Assembly (NCBI GenBank): GCA_026168455.1
Contig: CM047431.1
Coordinates: 63,708,887-63,772,886 of the forward strand
Source of the DNA: Theocolax elegans
Taxonomy: Eukaryota; Arthropoda; Insecta; Hymenoptera; Cerocephalidae
Direction: 5' to 3'
Length of the DNA: 64,000 nt
Made by a program: the position numbers and the translations under genes. This document shows positions 20,623-35,600 of this stretch, one piece after another; the stretch's first letter is position 1, and each line of letters opens with the position of its first letter. Below the pieces are notes generated by a model. That model did not search any database and had not been told where the DNA came from. It worked only from the letters and a program-made list of their open reading frames with translations.

Positions 20623-23600
20623 GTAATATAAGAACTAAAAATTTTAGTAAAACGAAAAACATACAAAATTTTTTTATAAAATTCTAACTCAAGGGTTGAA
20701 AATTATGTTCTTTCCCTTTTCACAGGAGAAAGCATTTATATTAGCGAAGTCGCCGGGAGAAGCAAGTACTCAATCCGGCAAAAGCATGAAAAGCAAGGTA
20801 ACATTTTTTTCTAACACGAATATTACCCTCAGTCAAATTTACTTTCAACTAATAAATAATAATAATGTCTATTCACAAAAGAATATGTATTTTATACATA
20901 ACAATAAATATTGCCGCTATTTTTCGTGTAAGTAAAAATATACGAGGCTACTCGACCAGACGCGACGTGAAATTCGACTAGCCTTCTAGATCCTCAAGAG
21001 GTGTAATTCGGTAGCCAAAACTAATTTTTTATTTATTTTAATTTACATGAACGTGCCCGCTATAGCGTAAGTTCGAGTTAATATTTAATTATTTTGATTA
21101 ATTACAAAAGGTTACGAATTTTATTTATAATAATAAATATACCTGCTATTTCTCGCGTAAGTAAAAATATGCGCGCGCTCGGACCTAGAAGGCTAGTCGA
21201 CCAAACGAGACATGAAATTCGACTAGCCTTCTAGATCCTCAAAAGGTGTAATTCAGTAGCCAAAATAAATTTTTTATCTATTGTAATTTACATGAACGTG
21301 CCGCTATAGCGTAAGTTCGAGTTAATATTTAATTATTTTGATTAATTACAAAAGGTTACGAATTTTATTTATAATAATAAATATACCTGCTATTTCTCGC
21401 GTAAGTAAAAATATGCGCGCTCTCGGACTTACGGGGCTAGTCGACCAAACGAGACATGAAATTCGACTAGCCTTCTAGATCCTCAAGAGGTGTAATTCAG
21501 TAGCCAAAATAAATTTTTTAATTATTGTAATTTATATGAACGTGCCGCTATAGCGTAAGTTCGAGTTAATATTTAATTATTTTGATTAAATACAAAAGGT
21601 TACGAATTTTATTTATTATACACGGAGAAAAGAGTTCTATGAAAAATTACGATATTTTTACAGTACGCGCAAGACAAACTTGATTTAGTTGGAATTTTAC
21701 TATTTGAATAGAAACAATTATTATGTGCCTATCAATATACAAAATAGGATACATTAAAGACCCTAGTTTCCATCGACAAATATTGATAGACTGTTCAGTA
21801 AAAATTGAAATCTCTAAATATAAATATACTACATTCTAAATTCTAATTGAATATTAAGGAAAAAATAATATACAGTGTAATAATATTTACTGATTTGTGT
21901 AGTAAATTTCGTTATGTTTTAAGTTGAAGGAGGTTGCATCGTTTTTTGATGTAACAGTATAGTAAAATTTGTTAGACCCGGTATCAAATATATACAAGAT
22001 CCGCACCGAATATTATTTTTCATAGTCGCGTGATTACCGCTAAAGTGCGGTTGCCGCTACGAATCGCGGGAACGGGGGGAGGGAAAACAAAAGGTATTAT
22101 AGGTAACGCGAATGGCGATTGCGAACAAGTCAAGTGGCGACCGCCTAAAAGAGAAGAAGATCGCATCAAACTTCCGAATTCGATTGTTTTTTCAAGTGGT
22201 TATAAATAAGCAGCTATTCAGTCAGTAAGTAATGTTACCGTTTATTAATTTACTTTTTTCTTTGCTTTACGTATTCACACTTTGCGAGTTTGGTATTGCC
22301 GAGTTTATTTATTTTTTTATACTTAATATTAACCCTTACATAACAAATTTTTAGTACACAAATTTGGGCATAGTTATAATATTGCTTGTACAAAAAAAAT
22401 TTTAATTAAAATATAGGTAGTCATGGAGAGAAATGATGACGATGTAAGCAACAAGTGCATTTAACCTAACCAAAGTGTAAGTGAGAGAGAGCATAAACAC
22501 AGTACAAGTGATTGATTGTTTATGTTGTTTATTTACGCGTCTATATTGAATTTTTATAAGGTAATATTTTTATGCTTGATAATTTCATTCAATAATTTGT
22601 TAATAAATATTTAAAATAACCTTTTGAGTAATCGTTTTGATAATATTCGTAATAAATCTTTTTAAAAATTTTTATATAAATATATTTAATTACTTTATTT
22701 TAATAATTTGTTTTAATTACTTTTATCTTTTCTGCATTTAAGATCATTTAAATATGATAAATTTCAATAATTATGAATGTTGAAATTATTTAACAACACT
22801 AACTTACATAATTAAAAATATACATAATTTATTATTTCATATTCAGGTATCGGAAGCTCAAAGTGACAACTCTGTCTCTCGTGCACCTACATCGTCTGAA
22901 AATACAGCACAACATAGCTTTTTGAACCTTGGTGGGTTTCAAAACATTGAAACTAATGGTTCGGATCCATCTACCAAAAATGCATCAAGTGTTCCGGCTG
23001 AATCAAATTTAAAGTTACAAACTTTATATGCCAGCAACGGAAAAACTGTGCCATCGTCATTAATTTCTAGTCAAGCAAGGCCTGAATCTACAATCCCGTT
23101 GGTATCTCAAGAGAATAGTTTGGCTATAACGGAACGGAATGGTGAAAACTTGAATATTACAATCCCTCTGACGTCTCAAAAAAATGCTGACGTTTTAAAG
23201 GAACACAATGGTCAAAATTCGAATACGTCTGCAGTTACAAGTACAGTGAGTACACTATTTATTTTATTATCGATTAATGTAATTTTTGAAAACATTTATG
23301 TTTTATATTTTATATTTTATATTTTGCAAATATGTTAAATTTATCTTTATAAATACAATTATGTGTATCTATTATATTTTCATTAGCGTTTATAAATAAA
23401 ATTTGTGATGTCAATAAACAGAAATTAATTTCAATTATTAATGCATATATTTATATTTATTATAGGGACTGATAGAGTATATGAAAAAAATAACTAAAGG
23501 AAAGGAAGTTTTAAAAGCTTATGCAAAATGTCGAAAAACTAATACAATACTTTCAAAAACTGACCGGTCAAAGCTTGTGAGACTTGTAATCGAGAGGGAA

Positions 23601-26600
23601 AAAGAAGCTGCATTTAAAGATGTGAATGAGACCCAAAAATTGGATAAATTTACGTAAGTTTCAATTCCATTTTTAATTTAAATATGTTTTACTTTTTTCT
23701 TAAAGAATTACTTTCATTTTTTAGAATCAAGACAGAAAGGTTTGAAATTTTATCAAAAGAAATAGCTTTTCATTTCAAAGGAGAAAATCCTGATACTTAT
23801 TATACACCGTTTATGCAAGAAGGTCGTTATATAAGTAGAGCCTCTGGAAAACTTTGGAATCATTTTAATTACACCAAAGACTGTCTAAAGCTTGCGGATT
23901 TATTAAAGCAGAATAATAAAGATATTTCTTCGTATGTTATAACTGCAGATGGTAATATTATAATCTATCACATGGCATATTTTGTCAAAATAAATAAGGT
24001 AATTAATTCAAATATATTTTTAGATACTGACAAATTAAACTGGTTGGCATCACATATTGAACCATGGGATGATGTTGAAAAAAACTGGCATGCTACCTTC
24101 GACGCAAGGCAAGAATTATTACAAACTCAAAATATTTCTGTACATGCATATATTGAGAAGTTTGCATGCCTAAAAGTACAAGCAGCTCAGAAACTAGTAA
24201 GATTCGCTTTTGATTTTTAATTATTTTAAATTTCAATATTGTAAACAAATTTTTTCGCAGTACTTTATTGACTTCTCATTAAAACATCCTGAGGTGACTT
24301 TTTTGAATAACGAAAAGTGGATGATAGTAAGAAAGTGCCTCATTACTCATCTGTAGTCCACAAAAATCAATTCTCTACACGCCTTATCATTGGTGCAATC
24401 ATTAATATCTGGAGATTTAATCGAAGGTATTAAAATATTAATTTGTAATTTGTTAATTTTATTTTCATAAATTTATAAACAAATATACCTTATTGTTCAC
24501 TACATAAAGAGAAACAAAACTTTGTTACTTCGTATTTGCTGCCACACATTATTCCTTCTAAACGAAGAGTGAAAAGAAAAAATAGTGACGAATTGGTTGA
24601 AAGGCCTCATCGATTATCTTTGGAGGAGAGAAGAGAATCTTTTATTATGCACATCGAGGTATTAGTTTATTAATTATTATTTATGTAATCAAATTTTTAT
24701 AACCCCTTTAACCATTTAATCATTTTTAGACGGCGAACGAAGTTGAACCAAGATTAAAAAAGTTGAAAGATCGGTTAATTGAAAACAAGAAGACATTCCA
24801 ACCATTAATAATTGCTGTGGGCCCAATTACAAATATACAAAGTTTTTATGTTGCTTTAAACGACCAGCTGTATGCTGTCAACTCGATTTTGCAGGCAATT
24901 AAATTAGCGTTAGCACTGTATTTTAGTTTAGATTGTAAATATCCAGAGAACTCGGAAACTTTGTGGGTCTTTGTACAGAGATTATTTACAAATATTGAAC
25001 TCGTAAGTGATTTATTAACTGTAGAATTGAATGTAATAATTGGGCACGTAAAAGAATTGCTTAGTTCGTAAAATGACGTTTATCTGTATGTTTTGTTCCA
25101 ATAAGTGTGAAGGGGACTTTCATTTATATGAGCACATTGCAAATTTACACCGAAAGTAGTTTCTCTTGTTGTTTTCTTAAATGTACTAGAGTTTATTCAA
25201 ATTTTAATAATGATTATGATAATAATTACACTGATACATATGAAAAAAAATTAGATGCAGCATGTTTAGAATTTTCTGCTTCTTTGTACAATACAAAAAA
25301 TATGCCCAGAAAACAAGTAAACTCTATAATACAGGAAGCTAGCAAATTATATGAAAAAATGAATAACATTTTAAAAGAACAAATATTTATAAATTTCAAA
25401 AGATTAAACGATGAAGATGTAGAAAAAATTAATGTATTATTTTACAGTGTTACTAATTCTCTGTCAAATCATGACACTGAATATAAACGATTTAATCGTT
25501 ATAAAGATTTAAAAACGTTTATTTATCCAGAAAGTTATCAAATTGGAGAAAGAGAAGAATTTAAACGAAAACGTGGTATCGTACAACTAATTCACGTACC
25601 GGTCAATGCGCAATTTATAGCTATAAGAAAAGTTCTTAAACTATTTTTTGAACTGCCTAACATATTTAATGAAACAATGAATTACATAAATGAGATAAAG
25701 TCTAATACTAACATTATAACTAACTTAATTCAAGGTAAATATTGGCAGGAGAGATGTGCAGGCTTTAATGATAAAATTGTATTTCCAATCGTTATGTACT
25801 ATGATGATTATGAAAATAATAACCCTCTCGGGTCACACAAAGGGATATCAAAAAGCGGAGCAGTTTATATCAGCATACCTGTGCTTCCTCCGCAATATCA
25901 GGCTAAGCTTGATAATATATTTTTGTTTATACTGTTCAATACTATCGATCGAGAAATGTTTAGAAATGAAATCCCTGTTGAAAAGAACCACGTGGTAAAC
26001 CACACGGTTTTACCACGTGGTTTTACCACGTGGTTTACCGCGTGGTTGGTCGTGGTTACCACGTGGTATGGGTGTAAATATGATTTTAGAATAATAGTGT
26101 AATGGATGCAAATTCGAACAACTTACAGGATTGCAATAAAGAATTATATATTTAACCGTATCATTGAAATAAGTAAGGTCAAAAACTTTACGTGGTAAAA
26201 CTGCGTAGTAAACCACGTAGTAAAACCAAGGTAGTGGTTACAACGTGATGTTACTTGGGTTGTAATTACATTATTTATTTAAATATTGTAAGATTTTAAT
26301 TAAATTATATAATTAACAATAACATAAAACAATAATTACAATCTTATGAGTAGTCCAAATTCGTATTTTTTACATTTGCCTGCTAAAACAATTTTTACAC
26401 TTACCACGTGGTTTCATACGAGGTTTACCCTTATCTGGGTTGGTTAAATCTTTTACGTTAAGGATAAAAGTGTAATTTAATTAAAATCCTATAAGTAGTC
26501 CACATTCTTTTTTTAGAATATTCTAAAATACTTTTTACAATTTTACAACGCGGTTTTACCACGCGCTTTTACCACGTGGTTTCACCATACGGTTATATCG

Positions 26601-29600
26601 CGTGAAACTTTATGGCTTTATATATTTTGTTGTTGCTAATTATATAATTTAATTAAAATATATAATTTAATTAAAATATATAATTTAATTAAAATATGTA
26701 ATTTAATTACAACCCTTGTAAAATCACTACTGGTTGTAACCACACCTTGTAAACTTTTGACCTTACTTATTTCAATCATACGGTATCAAATATCTAATTT
26801 TTTATTGCAATCCTGTAAGTTGTTCGAATTTGCATCCATTACACTATTATTCTAAAATCATATTTACACCCATACCACGTGGTAACCACGACGAACCACG
26901 CGGTAAACCACGTGGTAAAACCACATGGTAAAACCGCGTGGTTTACCACGTGGTTCTTTTCAACAGGGATAATATTTACAAAAGTTGCCGAAGAATTGAA
27001 TTATTTAAATGAGTTAGGCATAATTATTGATTTACCTTCTGGTTTAAAGACAATTTACTTTGAATTGTCATTATTTGTAGGTGACAATCTTGCCGTTCAC
27101 AGTGTACTTGGACTTACTGAAAGTTTTAAAGCTAATATTTTTTGTCAGCACTGTTTAATTACGTAATCCGAAAAAAACCATGTATTTGAAGAAAAACATT
27201 GTAATTTAAGAACAATAGACAATTATAATAGTCTTTTAAATTTAGATGATTCCAAAATAAGCGGAATCAAAGAAAGTTGTGTATTACATAAGGTAAATCA
27301 TTTTCATATGACAACAAATATTGCGGTTGACGTAATGCACGACGTGTTAGAAGGCATATGTAGATATGGCATTGCTCTTTTGTTAAATCACTTAATATTT
27401 AAAGCTAAGTTATTTTCTTTAGATGAATTAAATTATAGATTGCAAGGGTTTGATTATGGATTAAATTACAGCATAAATAAACCGCCACAATTAAATTCAA
27501 ATGCTATTAAAAAAGGTTGTATTTTAATGTCATCGTCTGAAATGTTATGCTTAGTTTTAAATTTGAATGTAATAATCGGCTCATTAATTCCTCCTGACAA
27601 TGAACATTGGGATTTATTTTTAAGTCTGCGAGAGATTGTAATTATTTTAACAAGTTCAACTGTACATCGTTTTACGTACAAGCTTTTGGAAACTGTAATT
27701 TCGAATATTTATCAACATTATCGATATTATATCCTTGCAGTCTTAAGCCAAAGCATCATTTGTTACTTCATTACCCGCACTGTATGATGCTGTTTGGTCC
27801 ATTATGGAAACTTTCTTGTATGCGTTTCGAAAGTAAGAACCAGCAAGGCAAGCAAATATCGAAATCTACAACAAGTCGAGTTGATATCAATCACACTATT
27901 GCTATAAAGCACCAGTTATTTTTAAATTACAAATTTCTAAAACAAGAAATAACGTGTCCTATTTTTGTACCGAATAAAGAAAAACAAATATTAATTACTA
28001 AATTACAATTTTTCAAACAATTTATGAATTTACTTAACATTTCTCGAGCAGATATTATTACAAGTGTAAAGTCTTTACAGTATATGGGGAAACAAATTCA
28101 AAAGGATACCGTTATAGTGACATTCTCTGAAGCTAAGTATGAGTTTCATAGAGTAATTGACATAATATATCGAGAATCAAAATATATTTTTTTAACACAA
28201 ACAATGGATGATACTCATTTTAATTATCATTTGCAAGCTTACAAAATTTGTAATGTAAATTTTCATTGGAAAGTATTATTAGAAAATAATATTTTAATTG
28301 TGACATAACCCATATGACATATTTATCTGACGGGTTTTATTATGTTTCAAAAACTTGGTTGTAACTTATTTACATTTCAAATATAAGAATTGTAAAGTAA
28401 AAAGAATAAAATTTTTAATACAAAGAATTGTTGCGCATTATTTTGTATTTTAATAATAAAAAATATATTAATTCTTTTGTATTTATTTATTGCAACTTCA
28501 AATAAATTATTAAGTATATTTAATTCCCACACAATACCCGCAGTATATATTCTATATGATAATTATTACTAATTAACATTTATAATTTAAATTTAAGTTT
28601 TCAACAAACATTTTATTATCGTATTATTTCATGGAATAGTAAAACTAATTTTAAACACATATACTATCATTTGTACAACTATAGATAATAATTAATTAAA
28701 TAATTTATTATTTAATTTTTTAATTTTTCTATATTTTATAATTAGTAATAATTTAATTTCAATTAATTATGAATAAATAATATTATAATATTAGTAATAA
28801 TTTCAATTAATTATGAAAATCATGCATAAAATAACAAGTCTATTTTAGTTTAATTTGAATGCGGTTCCATTATAAAATTATGTACCGTACGATAGAGTGT
28901 CGCGGCGTATACTCTGAATCTCGCAAGTGCTTAAAATCAACTACAGTTAATATATAAGAGCAGGAAAGTTTTCTATTTAATATAGCGAAATGCGATAGCG
29001 TTGCGATATGTTGCGAAATGCGGTGCGTTGTAGTAATTAGGTATTTAGTTTAGCGAGAATGTCTATAAGGTCCGTCCGAAAAAAAGCGAATGAAAATAAG
29101 TATTAAATGTCCGATGTCAATAAATATCACTATGCTTACAGCCCTCACTTAAGGAAATCTGATGTTAAGAAGCCGCCTAATAAATGAAAAGCGACCCAAC
29201 AGGATTCTCTTTTACAAAAACTAAAACCAAAAATTTACTAGAAACTTTAGCTTCATAAATATAAACATTTGGTAATATAAATATCAATATAAAAATTCAA
29301 AAAAATATTGTATTTATTGATAAAAAGCTATAAGCGTTTTACCATAACCGTTAATACGTTTTGTATGAATTATTAAAATAATAAAATATTAAAATTGCTA
29401 CTCTGTTCAGTAAATTCTAGTGACTATAGTTTTTACTGCGCAGTATCGAAATTTTTATTGCGCCGCAAGTTTGTCTCACTTTTAAGTAAGAATATAGTAA
29501 TTTTTACTGGAAATTTTTTCTCCGTGTGATAAATATACCCGCTATTTCTCGCGTAAGTAAAAATATCCGAGCGCTCGGACCTAGGAGGCTAGTCGACCTG

Positions 29601-32600
29601 ACGCGACGTGAAATTCGACTAGCCTTCTAGATCCTCAAGAGGTGTAATTCGATAGCCAAAACTAATTTTTTATTTATTTTAATTTACATGAACGTGCCCG
29701 TCATGGCATAAATTTGATTAATCAATTAATAATTTTAATTAGTTACAAAAGATTATGAATTTTATTTATAATAATAAATATTCCCGCTATTTCTCGCGTA
29801 AGTATAAATATCCGAGCGCTCAGACGTAGGAGCTTAGTCGACCTGACGTGACGTGAAATTCGACTAGCCTTCTAGATCCTCAAGAGGTGTAATTCGGTAG
29901 CCAAATCTAATTTTTTATTTATTGTAATTTACATGAACGAGCCCGCTACAGCGTAAGTTCGAGTTAATATTTAATTATTTTGATTAATTGCAAAAGGTTA
30001 CGAATTTTATTTATAATAATAAATATACCTGCTATTTCTCGGGTAAGTAAAAATATGCGCGCTCTCGGACTTACGGGGCTAGTCGACCAAACGAGACATG
30101 AAATTCGACTAGCCTTCTAGATCCTCAAGAGGTGTAATTCGGTAGCCAAAACTAATTTTTATTTATTTTAATGTACATGAACGTGCCCGCTATAGCGTAA
30201 GTTCTAGTTAATATTTAATTATTTTGATTAATTACAAAAGGTTACGAATTTATTTATAATAATAAATATACCTGCTATTTCTCGCGTAAGTAAAAATATG
30301 CGCGCTCTCGGACTTACGAGGCTAGTCGACCAAACGAGACATGAAATTCGACTAGCCTTCTAGATCCTCAAGAGGTGTAATTCAGTAGCCAAATAAATTT
30401 TTTAATTATTGTAATTTACATGAACGTGCCCGCTATAGCGTAAGTTCGAGTTAATATTTAATTATTTTGATTAATTACAAAAGGTTACGAATTTTATTTA
30501 TAATAATAAATATACCTGCTATTTCTCGCGTAAGTAAAAATATGCGCGCGCTCGGACCTACGAAGGCTAGTCGACCAAACGAGACATGAAATTCGACTAG
30601 CCTTCTAGATCCTCAAAAGGTGTAATTCAGTAGCCAAAATAAATTTTTTATCTATTGTAATTTACATGAACGTGCCGCTATAGCGTAAGTTCGAGTTAAT
30701 ATTTAATTATTTTGATTAATTACAAAAGGTTACGAATTTTATTTATAATAATAAATATACCTGCTATTTCTCGCGTAAGTAAAAATATGCGCGCTCTCGG
30801 ACTTACGGGGCTAGTCGACCAAACGAGACATGAAATTCGACTAGCCTTCTAGATCCTCAAGAGGTGTAATTCAGTAGCCAAAATAAATTTTTTAATTATT
30901 GTAATTTATATGAACGTGCCGCTATAGCGTAAGTTCGAGTTAATATTTAATTATTTTGATTAAATACAAAAGGTACGAATTTTATTTATTATACACGGAG
31001 AAAAGAGTTCTATGAAAAATTACGATATTTTTACAGTACGCGCAAGACAAACTTGATTTAGTTGGAATTTTACTATTTGAATAGAAACAATTATTATGTG
31101 CCTATCAATATACAAAATAGGATACATTAAAGACCCTAGTTTCCATCGACAAATATTGATAGACTGTTCAGTAAAAATTGAAATCTCTAAATATAAATAT
31201 ACTACATTCTAAATTCTAATTGAATATTAAGGAAAAAATAATATACAGTGTAATAATATTTACTGATTTGTGTAGTAAATTTCGTTATGTTTTAAGTTGA
31301 AGGAGGTTGCATCGTTTTTTGATGTAACAGTATAGTAAAATTTGTTAGACCCGGTATCAAATATATACAAGATCCGCACCGAATATTATTTTCATAGTCG
31401 CGTGATTACCGCTAAAGTGCGGTTGCCGCTACGAATCGCGGGAACGGGGGGAGGGAAAACAAAAGGTATTATAGGTAACGCGAATGGCGATTGCGAACAA
31501 GTCAAGTGGCGACCGCCTAAAAGAGAAGAAGATCGCATCAAACTTCCGAATTCGATTGTTTTTTCAAGTGGTTATAAATAAGCAGCTATTCAGTCAGTAA
31601 GTAATGTTACCGTTTATTAATTTACTTTTTTCTTTGCTTTACGTATTCACACTTTGCGAGTTTGGTATTGCCGAGTTTATTTATTTTTTTATACTTAATA
31701 TTAACCCTTACATAACAAATTTTTAGTACACAAATTTGGGCATAGTTATAATATTGCTTGTACAAAAAAAATTTTAATTAAAATATAGGTAGTCATGGAG
31801 AGAAATGATGACGAGGTAAGCAACAAGTGCATTTAACCTAACCAAAGTGTAAGTGAGAGAGAGCATAAACACAGTACAAGTGATTGATTGTTTATGTTGT
31901 TTATTTACGCGTCTATATTGAATTTTTATAAGGTAATATTTTTATGCTTGATAATTTCATTCAATAATTTGTTAATAAATATTTAAAATAACCTTTTGAG
32001 TAATCGTTTTGATAATATTCGTAATAAATCTTTTTAAAAATTTTTATATAAATATATTTAATTACTTTATTTTAATAATTTGTTTTCAATTACTTTTATC
32101 TTTTCTGCATTTAAGATCATTTAAATATGATAAATTTCAATAATTATGAATGTTGAAATTATTTAACAACACTAACTTACATAATTAAAAATATACATAA
32201 TTTATTATTTCATATTCAGGTATCGGAAGCTCAAAGTGACAACTCTGTCTCTCGTGCACCTACATCGTCTGAAAATACAGCACAACATAGCTTTTTGAAC
32301 CTTGGTGGGTTTCAAAACATTGAAACTAATGGTTCGGATCCATCTACCAAAAATGCATCAAGTGTTCCGGCTGAATCAAATTTAAAGTTACAAACTTTAT
32401 ATGCCAGCAACGGAAAAAACTGTGCCATCGTCATTAATTTCTAGTCAAGCAAGGCCTGAATCTACAATCCCGTTGGTATCTCAAGAGAATAGTTTGGCTA
32501 TAACGGAACGGAATGGTGAAAACTTGAATATTACAATCACTCTGACGTCTCAAAAAAATGCTGACGTTTTAAAGGAACACAATGGTCAAAATTCGAATAC

Positions 32601-35600
32601 GTCTGCAGTTACAAGTACAGTGAGTACACTATTTATTTTATTATCGATTAATGTAATTTTTGAAAACATTTATGTTTTATATTTTATATTTTATATTTTG
32701 CAAATATGTTAAATTTATCTTTATAAATACAATTATGTGTATCTATTATATTTTCATTAGCGTTTATAAATAAAATTTGTGATGTCAATAAACAGAAATT
32801 AATTTCAATTATTAATGCATATATTTATATTTATTATAGGGACTGATAGAGTATATGAAAAAAATAACTAAAGGAAAGGAAGTTTTAAAAGCTTATGCAA
32901 AATGTCGAAAAACTAATACAATACTTTCAAAAACTGACCGGTCAAAGCTTGTGAGACTTGTAATCGAGAGGGAAAAAGAAGCTGCATTTAAAGATGTGAA
33001 TGAGACCCAAAAATTGGATAAATTTACGTAAGTTTCAATTCCATTTTTAATTTAAATATGTTTTACTTTTTTCTTAAAGAATTACTTTCATTTTTTAGAA
33101 TCAAGACAGAAAGGTTTGAAATTTTATCAAAAGAAATAGCTTTTCATTTCAAAGGAGAAAATCCTGATACTTATTATACACCGTTTATGCAAGAAGGTCG
33201 TTATATAAGTAGAGCCTCTGGAAAACTTTGGAATCATTTTAATTACACCAAAGACTGTCTAAAGCTTGCGGATTTATTAAAGCAGAATAATAAAGATATT
33301 TCTTCGTATGTTATAACTGCAGATGGTAATATTATAATCTATCACATGGCATATTTTGTCAAAATAAATAAGGTAATTAATTCAAATATATTTTTAGATA
33401 CTGACAAATTAAACTGGTTGGCATCACATATTGAACCATGGGATGATGTTGAAAAAAACTGGCATGCTACCTTCGACGCAAGGCAAGAATTATTACAAAC
33501 TCAAAATATTTCTGTACATGCATATATTGAGAAGTTTGCATGCCTAAAAGTACAAGCAGCTCAGAAACTAGTAAGATTCGCTTTTGATTTTTAATTATTT
33601 TAAATTTCAATATTGTAAACAAATTTTTTTCGCAGTACTTTATTGACTTCTCATTAAAACATCCTGAGGTGACTTTTTGAATAACGAAAAGTGGATGATA
33701 GTAAGAAAGTGCCTCATTACTCATCTGTAGTCCACAAAAATCAATTCTCTACACGCCTTATCATTGGTGCAATCATTAATATCTGGAGATTTAATCGAAG
33801 GTATTAAAATATTAATTTGTAATTTGTTAATTTTATTTTCATAAATTTATAAACAAATATACCCTATTGTTCACTACATAAAGAGAAACAAAACTTTGTT
33901 ACTTCGTATTTGCTGCCACACATTATTCCTTCTAAACGAAGAGTGAAAAGAAAAAATAGTGACGAATTGGTTGAAAGGCCTCATCGATTATCTTTGGAGG
34001 AGAGAAGAGAATCTTTTATTATGCACATCGAGGTATTAGTTTATTAATTATTATTTATGTAATCAAATTTTTATAACCCCTTTAACCATTTAATCATTTT
34101 TAGACGGCGAACGAAGTTGAACCAAGATTAAAAAAGTTGAAAGATCGGTTAATTGAAAACAAGAAGACATTCCAACCATTAATAATTGCTGTGGGCCCAA
34201 TTACAAATATACAAAGTTTGTATGTTGCTTTAAACGACCAGCTGTATGCTGTCAACTCGATTTTGCAGGCAATTAAATTAGCGTTAGCACTGTATTTTAG
34301 TTTAGATTGTAAACATCCAGAGAACTCGGAAACTTTGTGGGTCTTTGTACAGAGATTATTTACAAATATTGAACTCGTAAGTGATTTATTAACTGTAGAA
34401 TTGAATGTAATAATTGGGCACGTAAAAGAATTGCTTAGTTCGTAAAATGACGTTTATCTGTATGTTTTGTTCCAATAAGTGTGAAGGGGACTTTCATTTA
34501 TATGAGCACATTGCAAATTTACACCGAAAGTAGTTTCTCTTGTTGTTTTCTTAAATGTACTAGAGTTTATTCAAATTTTAATAATGATTATGATAATAAT
34601 TACACTGATACATATGAAAAAAATTAGATGCAGCATGTTTAGAATTTTCTGCTTCTTTGTACAATACAAAAAATATGCCCAGAAAACAAGTAAACTCTAT
34701 AATACAGGAAGCTAGCAAATTATATGAAAAAATGAATAACATTTTAAAAGAACAAATATTTATAAATTTCAAAAGATTAAACGATGAAGATGTAGAAAAA
34801 ATTAATGTATTATTTTACAGTGTTACTAATTCTCTGTCAAATCATGACACTGAATATAAACGATTTAATCGTTATAAAGATTTAAAAACGTTTATTTATC
34901 CAGAAAGTTATCAAATTGGAGAAAGAGAAGAATTTAAACGAAAACGTGGTATCGTACAACTAATTCACGTACCGGTCAATGCGCAATTTATAGCTATAAG
35001 AAAAGTTCTTAAACTATTTTTTGAACTGCCTAACATATTTAATGAAACAATGAATTACATAAATGAGATAAAGTCTAATACTAACATTATAACTAACTTA
35101 ATTCAAGGTAAATATTGGCAGGAGAGATGTGCAGGCTTTAATGATAAAATTGTATTTCCAATCGTTATGTACTATGATGATTATGAAAATAATAACCCTC
35201 TCGGGTCACACAAAGGGATATCAAAAAGCGGAGCAGTTTATATCAGCATACCTGTGCTTCCTCCGCAATATCAGGCTAAGCTTGATAATATATTTTTGTT
35301 TATACTGTTCAATACTATCGATCGAGAAATGTTTAGAAATGAAATAATATTTACAAAAGTTGCCGAAGAATTGAATTATTTAAATGAGTTAGGCATAATT
35401 ATTGATTTACCTTCTGGTTTAAAGACAATTTACTTTGAATTGTCATTATTTGTAGGTGACAATCTTGCCGTTCACAGTGTACTTGGACTTACTGAAAGTT
35501 TTAAAGCTAATATTTTTTGTCAGCACTGTTTAATTACGTAATCCGAAAAAAACCATGTATTTGAAGAAAAACATTGTAATTTAAGAACAATAGACAATTA

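Larger units (their letters stand above)
21621..29526 (+). mobile_element. CACTA-type (EnSpm-like) DNA transposon, copy 1
   Basis: Terminal inverted repeats begin CACGGAGAAAA (21621) and end TTTTCTCCGTG (29526). Pairing continues inward, with AAAAATTAC and AGACAAACTTG shared by both ends. The CAC start and the transposase type fit the CACTA/CMC group. It sits inside a satellite unit. Subtracting the 996-bp foldback at 25973-26968 leaves 6,910 bp, the same length as copy 2. All coding exons are broken somewhere. Confidence 0.85.
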
